From Amaurobius ferox (lineage: Eukaryota > Arthropoda > Arachnida > Araneae > Amaurobiidae): a DNA stretch of 64,000 nucleotides. The notes under the pieces are model-generated. The model did not search any database. It saw only the letters and a list, made by a program, of their open reading frames with translations, and was not told where the DNA came from. Position numbers and translations under genes: made by a program. The DNA is taken from contig OX578133.1 in NCBI GenBank assembly GCA_951213105.1, forward strand, positions 145,342,051-145,406,050. Direction: 5' to 3'. Positions 58,206-64,000 of this stretch are shown here, in pieces; the stretch's first letter is position 1, and the number at the start of each line of letters is the position of its first letter.

Positions 58206-58810
58206 ACACTGCTGCACTTAATTTCATATTGAATGTTAAATCAGACAAAACATGAAGAAATAATGCATTGTGAATAAGTATTAAGGCGGTCAAAATGAGA
58301 GAAAGACAAATTTATTTATAAATAATTTTTTATAAAGTTATTTTATTTTTGATTAATTTATTAACAGTCTGTCAAAAGAGAGTATTTAATCATCTGTTTT
58401 TTTTTTCAGGTGTTCTGTAAGATGTATTTTTTAAAGATAAAGAAATGGAAAGAAAAAATGTTAAATGTTTACTGTTATGAATGTTTTACTTTTTGAAAAT
58501 TTTATAACAGGCCTAATTTCATAACTATATGGAATTGATAATAAATTCAAATGGTTGCCCCAAAAACTTTTTGAATACATGTTATTTTTTTCAAAGTATT
58601 TCACGCCCATTGTGAGCATGAAAGCATTCTCGGAAGATATTTTGATCAAAATCATAAATCTTGATATCTCTCGTTAACTGGGAGCTGTCTGTGTAGAAGA
58701 CGGACAGCCCAGGCTAAATATTTTGTACGTTATGTTAGACCAATCAGATATCAGCAATTTTGGTTTCTATCATTAATGATAACCTATCCACATAGCTAGT
58801 GAGAACAGGG

Positions 58811-59052
58811 TGTTAAAATATAATTGTTATTTAAAATATCTTTATTTTATATCTGGCAACAGCAGTATTAAAAATATGTTTATGGCAACCCTCTCTCGTG
58901 TTTACGAGATGGACATGGAATGATGCTTATATTAAAATGTAGTGTCTGCAGCTTGCTCTGTTCTTAAAAGTAAAATCACTATTAAAATAAAAACTTTATA
59001 ATATATCTTTAAAGAATGCTTATTCACATTTAAATATCTACATAAAATAACA
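58811..59052 (+). repeat. copia 5' LTR
   Basis: 242 bp, TGTTAAAATA...AAAATAACA. It should contain the promoter and RNA start; the AT-rich content gives several possible TATA-like sites, for example TTTATATCTGG. Differences from the 3' LTR include a 2-bp indel after TGT and single changes near 58934 and 59000. Confidence 0.96.
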
Positions 59053-59075
59053 GGTCATGGGACCCAGAGTAGTTT
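59053..59075 (+). other. Probable primer binding site
   Basis: GGTCATGGGACCCAGAG directly follows the LTR. It resembles the site used by Drosophila copia, which pairs with an internal half-molecule of initiator tRNA-Met rather than with a tRNA 3' end. The match is by eye. Confidence 0.5.
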
Positions 59076-59121
59076 CCTAATTAAAAAAAAAAAAATCATT
59101 TTTGAAAAACGTTAGTGCATT

Positions 59122-60012
59122 GTGATAATAATGGAGCAGCAACAAGGTGAACTGTTTCATATCGATAAACTTAAAAACCAAGAAACCTTCTCTGTTTGGA
59201 AGTTTCAAGTTACAATTGCTTTTAAGTCAAAAGGAGTTTTCGAAGTTGTTACCAGACAGGATATCTTAGATGAAAAGAAACAAGAACAAGTTGCATGGAA
59301 GAAGAAAGATACTATAGCACAACATATGATTGTTTCAACAATAGATTGTAAGTGTATGATGCATATTTTAAATTGTACCACCTCTTGTGAAATGTTTAAA
59401 AAACTAAGTATGATTTTTGACCGTGATACTGATCAACAAAAATATTCTACACTTCAAGAATTTTTTAACTTTCGATTTCAAAAAGGTTCCAATATTTCCG
59501 CGCATATTAGTCATATTGAAAACTTAGCTTTTAGACTAAATTCTCTGGATAAAAAAATTGATAATGAAATGATCATTTCAAAAATACTGTCTACACTGCC
59601 TGAAAAATTTAACTATTTTTTGAGTGCTTGGGAATTGGCAGACAAATCGGAAAAAACTATTGAAAACCTTACAGCGAGGCTGTTAAATGAAGAAAATCGT
59701 CTGGCAGGGAGTGATAACCAGATTGAAAATCATGTTTCTTTCAAATCAAAGGAAAAGACTTGTTTTACATGTGTAAGTAATAAACATTTGTCCTGGAAGT
59801 GCAACAAATTTAACGAGAACACAAAAAACTTTAGCTCCAAAACTAAAAATTTAAATGTTGATAAAAATCGCCAAAGATGTAATATTCGTAAGAAAAATAA
59901 TCATAATGAAGAAAATTGTTTTTTTCAATCTGTAAGAAACGGAATCATACAGAAGAAAATTGTTTTTTCCGCAACAAAACGAAAAAACAAGTTACTTTTC
60001 TTTCTGATCTAA
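59122..60012 (+). CDS. copia gag (UBN2-type) with zinc knuckle
   Basis: This 296-residue frame encodes the capsid/nucleocapsid precursor. The N-terminal part shows the copia gag pattern (FSVWKFQVTIAFKSKGVFEVV near residue 27 onward). A CX2CX4HX4C zinc knuckle follows at residues 214-227 (CFTCVSNKHLSWKC). A second knuckle near residue 253 has Arg in place of its second Cys (CNIRKKNNH...C). From 59926 on the frame is probably spurious, because the downstream -1 frame continues with a third knuckle and the protease. ATG 59131 is an alternative start three codons in. Shared ancestry with copia gag is clear from context and order. Confidence 0.85.
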   Translation: MIIMEQQQGELFHIDKLKNQETFSVWKFQVTIAFKSKGVFEVVTRQDILDEKKQEQVAWKKKDTIAQHMIVSTIDCKCMMHILNCTTSCEMFKKLSMIFDRDTDQQKYSTLQEFFNFRFQKGSNISAHISHIENLAFRLNSLDKKIDNEMIISKILSTLPEKFNYFLSAWELADKSEKTIENLTARLLNEENRLAGSDNQIENHVSFKSKEKTCFTCVSNKHLSWKCNKFNENTKNFSSKTKNLNVDKNRQRCNIRKKNNHNEENCFFQSVRNGIIQKKIVFSATKRKNKLLFFLI

Positions 60013-60506
60013 ATAAAAACAATGATCAAAACTTTATTGTTGATTCAGGTGCGTCATGTCATATGATGAACTCTGACAATCTTAAAGATGTAATAGAAAT
60101 TTTTACTGATATATCTGTTGCTAAAAAGGGTCAAGAAATGAAAGCTGTTAAAACTGGAACTTATGAAAGTGATGCATGTGAACTTAAAAATGTGCTATAT
60201 GTTCCAGATCTTAGCAAAAACTTGTTATCGGTTAATGCAATTACAGAAAATGACGGAGTTGTAAAATTCTCTAAAAATAAAGTGGAAGTATTCAAAAATG
60301 GAGACCTAATAATTGAAGGTGATAAAAATCAGACTGGTTTATATACAGTGAACTTGAATAAGAAAGAAGCATTACTGACTGAACAAAACAATGCTGTGTT
60401 ATTGCACAGAAAAATGGGACATTTAAGTGGAGAATACTTAAAAACTTTAAAAACTCTTGCAAATGGCGTAATGCTGCGTGATGAAGATCTCAAGCAAAAA
60501 TTGTGA
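59916..60506 (+). CDS. copia protease and GAG-pre-integrase region
   Basis: It begins inside gag, one frame back. A knuckle-like CKKRNHTEENC segment is followed by an aspartic protease active site, VDSGASCH (Asp codon at 60042), which cleaves the polyprotein. The GAG-pre-integrase motif HRKMGHLSG lies at about 60403. The frame ends at 60506, where the integrase frame takes over from about 60478. Ordinarily this is one polyprotein with its neighbours. A 7-T run at 59919-59925 sits at the entry. Confidence 0.88.
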   Translation: MFFSICKKRNHTEENCFFRNKTKKQVTFLSDLNKNNDQNFIVDSGASCHMMNSDNLKDVIEIFTDISVAKKGQEMKAVKTGTYESDACELKNVLYVPDLSKNLLSVNAITENDGVVKFSKNKVEVFKNGDLIIEGDKNQTGLYTVNLNKKEALLTEQNNAVLLHRKMGHLSGEYLKTLKTLANGVMLRDEDLKQKL

Positions 60507-61482
60507 TGTTTGTTACAAAAGTAAAAAAACTCGAAAAAAATTTGGAGTTGGTCGCACTAGAGCTACAAGACCACTTGAACTGATACATTCTGATGTTGTT
60601 GGTCCTATTGAGGTATCAACTTGGGATAATTGTAAATATTTCATAACGTTTTTAGATGACTATACCCATTTTGCTTCAGTTTATCTACTGCAGTATAAAA
60701 GTGATGTTTCGAATGTTCTGAAGCAATATGTCCTTGAAGCTGAGAACAAATGGAACTTAAAAGTCGCAAAAATTCGCTGTGATAATGGTGAAGAATATAT
60801 TTCTAAAAATCTTGTAAATTGGTGTAAATCTAAGGGCACTGTTTTAAATTATACCATCCCTCATACACCACAACTTAATGGTAAAGCCGAACGACTAAAT
60901 CGGACATTAATGGATAAAACTCGAGCCCTTCTATTTGATTCAAATGCAGAAAAAGAAATGTGGGGAGAAGCACTATATGTAGCTACTTATCTTCACAACA
61001 GAAGTCCTACCGTTGCTATTGACACTTTGCCTGCTGAAAAATGGTTTGGAGGAAAGCAAAATTTATCAAATCTTCAAATATTTGGATCAACTGCATATTC
61101 AAAAATCACAGGTCATCTAAAAAAACTTGAAAGTCGATGTGAAAAATACATATTTGTTGGCTATGCACCTAATGGTTATAGATTTTGGGATACAGAAAAA
61201 CGAAAAATAAAAATCTCAAGAGATGTGTACTTTATAGACCCAAAAGAAAGTCAATGTAAACAAAGTTCTTCAGACTTCAAATTTTTGGATTTAAATGACA
61301 ATGAAACAGATAATGGTGGTGATGATGATGAAAAATATGAAGATACCACTGAAATAGACGAAATTTCTGAAGACAAAGAAATAAAAAATTTAGATGTGGA
61401 AAAGGAGCAAGATATAGAAAAATTGTTGAAAGATAAAGATACAGAAGAAGTGTTAAAAGAAAATACCGAAGAAAAATTGTGA
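60478..61482 (+). CDS. copia integrase
   Basis: An incomplete HHCC zinc region (CDVCYKSKK) is followed by the catalytic core. HSDVVGP gives the first Asp, RCDNGEEYI the second, and LNGKAERLNRTL the Glu, with 35 residues between the last two (D,D35E). The core inserts the cDNA into the genome and here is intact by eye. The C-terminal part (from about residue 265) is unusually acidic, with long Asp/Glu runs. The frame closes at a TGA at 61480-61482, after which the reading continues in other frames to the reverse transcriptase. Confidence 0.93.
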   Translation: MMKISSKNCDVCYKSKKTRKKFGVGRTRATRPLELIHSDVVGPIEVSTWDNCKYFITFLDDYTHFASVYLLQYKSDVSNVLKQYVLEAENKWNLKVAKIRCDNGEEYISKNLVNWCKSKGTVLNYTIPHTPQLNGKAERLNRTLMDKTRALLFDSNAEKEMWGEALYVATYLHNRSPTVAIDTLPAEKWFGGKQNLSNLQIFGSTAYSKITGHLKKLESRCEKYIFVGYAPNGYRFWDTEKRKIKISRDVYFIDPKESQCKQSSSDFKFLDLNDNETDNGGDDDEKYEDTTEIDEISEDKEIKNLDVEKEQDIEKLLKDKDTEEVLKENTEEKL

Positions 61483-61574
61483 AAAGGTAAAAGGAAGAAA
61501 AAACTCCCAGAAAAATTAAATGAATATGTTTTGCTAACTTTTGAAGAAGCAATGAATAGTCCTGAAAAATTAAA

Positions 61575-62297
61575 ATGGCAACAAGCTGTAAAAGAAGAAA
61601 AAAGTCATTGGAGGAAAACAAAACCTGGACTTTAGTAGATGAAAAAGAATTAAAAGGGAAAAAAATACTAACCAGCAAATGGATATTTAAAATCAAAGAT
61701 GATGGCAAATACAAGGCTAGACTCGTAGTTAGAGGATTTGAACAAACACAAGGAATAGACTTTGAACAGACATATAGTCCAGTTGTAGGTAGTGATTCTT
61801 TGAGAATTATTTTTGCAACATCCACTAAGAAGAATTATTACATGAAGAAATTTGATGTTAAAACTGCCTTTCTCTATGGAGTACTTCAAGAAGAAACATA
61901 TATGTACTTACCTGAAGGTTATGGAAGAGAAAACAAAATATGCAAATTGGAAAAAGCACTATATGGTCTTAAGCAGTCACCAACTACGTGGAATAAGACC
62001 TTAACTGATTTTTTAAAACAAGAAGGATTAGAACCTTTAAAAACTGAACAGTGTATTTTTATTAACAAGGACAATACATTAATGCTGGCAATTTATGTTG
62101 ATGATGGAATCATAACAGAGGATAATAAAGATAAAATAAATAATTTACTTGCGAAATTGAACAAAAAATTTGAAATGACATCATTAAACGAACCCTCTTC
62201 ATTTTTAGGAATTGATCTGAAAAAGGACTCGGATTCTTTAAAGCTTTCTCAAACTGGATATGCAAATCGGGTACTGGAAAAAATTTCAAATGTCTGA
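61575..62297 (+). CDS. copia reverse transcriptase (RVT_2)
   Basis: Diagnostic blocks in order are KWIFKIKDDGKYKARLVVRG, TYSPVV, MKKFDVKTAFLYG with the first catalytic Asp, LYGLKQSPTTWN, and the active site AIYVDDGI (Tyr codon at 62094). FLGID and YANRVLEK follow. All three catalytic Asp residues are present. The apparent start at 61575 is not natural; upstream coding in another frame (about 61483-61600, containing LTFEEAMNSPEK) belongs to the same protein. The frame is lost at about 62270-62297. Confidence 0.95.
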   Translation: MATSCKRRKKSLEENKTWTLVDEKELKGKKILTSKWIFKIKDDGKYKARLVVRGFEQTQGIDFEQTYSPVVGSDSLRIIFATSTKKNYYMKKFDVKTAFLYGVLQEETYMYLPEGYGRENKICKLEKALYGLKQSPTTWNKTLTDFLKQEGLEPLKTEQCIFINKDNTLMLAIYVDDGIITEDNKDKINNLLAKLNKKFEMTSLNEPSSFLGIDLKKDSDSLKLSQTGYANRVLEKISNV

Positions 62298-63018
62298 AGC
62301 AAAACCATCAAATACGCCTATTCTTTCAAATAAGAGAGGAAATAGTACAAAGAAAATTACTTATCCTTATCGTGAAGCGATTGGAAGTCTACTTTATTTA
62401 TCAACAAAAACCAGGCCAAATCTAAGCTACTCTGTAGGTTTTTGTAGTAGACAGGTAGAAAATCCATCTGAAGAAGATTTAGAAAATCTAAAAAGAATTC
62501 TGAGGTACTTAAAAGGAACAGCTGAATTAGGAATATCTTACAACCAAAACAGTGATGCAAATTTGGAAGCTTACTGTGATGCTGATTATGCAGGAGATTT
62601 GGAAACACGGAAAAGTACAACAGGATATGTTATTTATTATTGTGGAGGACCTATCTCTTGGGCATTAAGAAAACAACCTATAGTTGCTACTTCAAGCACC
62701 GAAGCAGAATATATATCTGCAGCTGAATGTTGTAAAGAATTAGTATATCTAAAGGCACTGATCGAAGAATTGACTGGAGAGAAAATAACAGCAACAATGA
62801 ATATTGACAATCAAAGTGCAATAGAATTAATTAGGAAGGGTGTTCTAAATCACAGAAGTAAACATATAGATGTCAGATTTCACTTCAAAAAAGAAAAATA
62901 TGAGCAAAATATTATAGATATAAAATACTGTCCAACTCAACATCAAATAGCTGACATTTTAACAAAACCTCTTGGAACTAACAAGTTTCCTATTTTAAGA
63001 ATGAAACTGGATTTTTAA
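62260..63018 (+). CDS. copia RNase H
   Basis: It continues the polyprotein after the last frame change. GSLLYLSTKTRPNLSY ends the RT connection. The RNase H domain follows with AYCDADYAGD (catalytic Asp), TSSTEAEYIS (catalytic Glu), NIDNQSAIEL (catalytic Asp) and HRSKHIDVRFHF. Its end at 63018 (ADILTKPLG... DF) is the normal copia C terminus. It degrades the RNA strand during reverse transcription. Confidence 0.95.
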   Translation: MQIGYWKKFQMSEAKPSNTPILSNKRGNSTKKITYPYREAIGSLLYLSTKTRPNLSYSVGFCSRQVENPSEEDLENLKRILRYLKGTAELGISYNQNSDANLEAYCDADYAGDLETRKSTTGYVIYYCGGPISWALRKQPIVATSSTEAEYISAAECCKELVYLKALIEELTGEKITATMNIDNQSAIELIRKGVLNHRSKHIDVRFHFKKEKYEQNIIDIKYCPTQHQIADILTKPLGTNKFPILRMKLDF

Positions 63019-63094
63019 TCTTTTTTTTATAATGAAAATTTGGACTATACTGTAGATAACTGTAACATTTTTTATTTCTATTTTTTTAAATTAA

Positions 63095-63106
63095 CAATTA
63101 CAGGGG
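63095..63106 (+). other. Polypurine-like primer site before 3' LTR
   Basis: ATTACAGGGG directly precedes the 3' LTR. Plus-strand synthesis in LTR elements is primed from such purine runs; this one is short (ACAGGGG). Confidence 0.5.
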
Positions 63107-63350
63107 TGTATTAAAATATAATTGTTATTTAAAATATCTTTATTTTATATCTGGCAACAGCAGTATTAAAAATATGTTTATGGCAACCCTCTCTCGTGTT
63201 TACGAGATGGACATGGAATGATGTTTATATTAAAATGTAGTGTCTGCAGCTTGCTCTGTTCTTAAAAGTAAAATCACTATTAAAATAAAAACTTTATAAT
63301 ATCTCTTTAAAGAATGCTTATTCACATTTAAATATCTACATAAAATAACA
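63107..63350 (+). repeat. copia 3' LTR
   Basis: 244 bp, TGTATTAAAATA...AAAATAACA, near-identical to the 5' LTR and followed by the CAGGG target duplication. Confidence 0.96.
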
Positions 63351-63399
63351 CAGGGAATGTGCCAGGTATTTTTAATCAACTATTTTTGTATAACCAGCA

Positions 63400-63423
63400 A
63401 TTAGCTGTGGGCACCTCAGCTAG
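63400..63423 (+). mobile_element. Possible Helitron 3' terminus
   Basis: AGCTGTGGGCACCTCAGCTAGT has a stem (AGCTG with CAGCT, plus GG with CC) ending in CTAG at 63420-63423 followed by T. This is the same arrangement as the proven Helitron end at 55697-55711. If real, the copia element inserted into this Helitron. No 5' end was located. Confidence 0.35.
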
Positions 63424-64000
63424 TTCTATTTTAAATTTTCAACTTTATCAAGATAATTTTATCAAATTTTGTATGGATTAAACCAATTTCACAGTAACTA
63501 AGAATATTATATTTTATTTATTAATTATGTAAAATATTAAAAATAATAAAAATTTTTACAATATTAATAAAATACTAAAATGCAAAATTAAAAAGTTTGT
63601 GGTGATTAACTGAACTGTAAAATTCCCTGTATATTTCTCATCACTTATATAAAATCTGTTTGAGTCTATTAAAACAATTAATTCGTAAAATGTTTTATTA
63701 AAATACTTTTTAAATGATACACATATCACTGCAGCCATTAATAATGATCAATTAGCTGAGAGTAAAACGACCAAGTTCCTGTATGCTTAGAACCATAAAA
63801 ATTTGATGTGAGCAGCACATGACTTTTCCTGTGGACTCATATTCAAGCTCTCTTTATTTCTTCAATAATTCATTAAATGGAGTTTAAATGCACACCATAA
63901 CATCCTTAATTATTTAAAATTACACTGAATTTGCACTTTCAATTTTCGTTCTCATTTGTTAACTGGACTTATTTTCAAAAGTGGCGTAGCGAAAATGCGA
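63424..64000. other. Unassigned sequence at right edge
   Basis: AT-rich, no gene or repeat recognised. Confidence 0.4.

Larger units (their letters stand above)
58811..63350 (+). mobile_element. Ty1/copia LTR retrotransposon, nearly complete
   Basis: The 4,540-bp element has direct LTRs (58811-59052 and 63107-63350) beginning TG and ending CA. It is flanked by a perfect 5-bp duplication CAGGG (58806-58810, 63351-63355). The coding order gag, protease, integrase, reverse transcriptase, RNase H is the copia order; Gypsy elements have integrase last. The coding region has several frame changes, so this copy is probably dead. The LTRs differ at only about four positions, so insertion was recent. 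Elements of this kind replicate through an RNA intermediate packaged in cytoplasmic particles. Confidence 0.97.

Noticed and set aside
61277..61825. 182-residue minus-strand frame opposite the copia polyprotein
   Set aside because: It is the antisense shadow of the integrase tail and reverse transcriptase; His runs come from GAT repeats.

Overview
This is eukaryotic DNA, almost certainly from an arthropod and plausibly a chelicerate such as a spider. It is very AT-rich, has spliced exons, long introns and microsatellites, and is filled with transposable elements (TEs). No bacterial-style operon, ribosome binding site, CRISPR array or rRNA gene is visible. The species assignment is inference.

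Host gene. Four minus-strand exons form one gene that reads from high to low coordinates: 40655-40820, 31138-31265, 20996-21063 and 2678-2929. All splice sites are AG/GT and the phases join without breaking the frame. Together the exons encode a charged linker, a complete C4HC3 PHD finger split over two exons, and a Ser/Lys-rich stretch. The product resembles the DIDO1/PHF3 family of chromatin and RNA polymerase II regulators. Its introns of about 9, 10 and 18 kb carry most of the TEs in the window. Earlier and later exons were not found.

Layout. 1-752: internally deleted piggyBac copy. 2678-2929: last visible host exon. 3590-5578: Helitron with an internal tandem duplication and a tRNA-derived SINE. 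6568-7605: Penelope-like reverse transcriptase relic. 9095-10436: mariner with terminal repeats. 13167-18288: old hAT element with a second hAT element (13768-16226) inside its reading frame, which itself carries a tandem array. 18434-19295 and 21548-22393: Tigger/pogo-type deletion elements. 25260-25950: a second array of the same unit family. 27455-30047: a GTF2IRD2/ZBED-type hAT relic. 30334-30625 and 34849-35124: two more SINEs. 37117-38500: ITm transposase with about DD81-82E spacing (Sailor-like). 38525-40596: recent 1,036-bp tandem duplication. 43485-44347: fold-back element. 44749-49037: three-level nest of hAT, hAT and a TTAA palindromic MITE. 50440-51208: Tc1 relic inside an (AT)n tract. 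51437-55915: a repeat family whose second copy was hit by piggyBac and by a Helitron, with the empty sites preserved in the first copy. 56290-58210: gag-like, hAT and Tc1 remnants. 58811-63350: a young Ty1/copia retrotransposon with near-identical LTRs and a perfect target duplication.

Most unusual observation. Five insertions of only 57-60 bp (16245, 30059, 34444, 51976, 52047) are each bounded by 13-15 bp target duplications. They share a core with the 3' end of the SINE, and their terminal stems differ in sequence between copies but stay paired. This looks like a tiny structured RNA that is retroposed as a defined unit.
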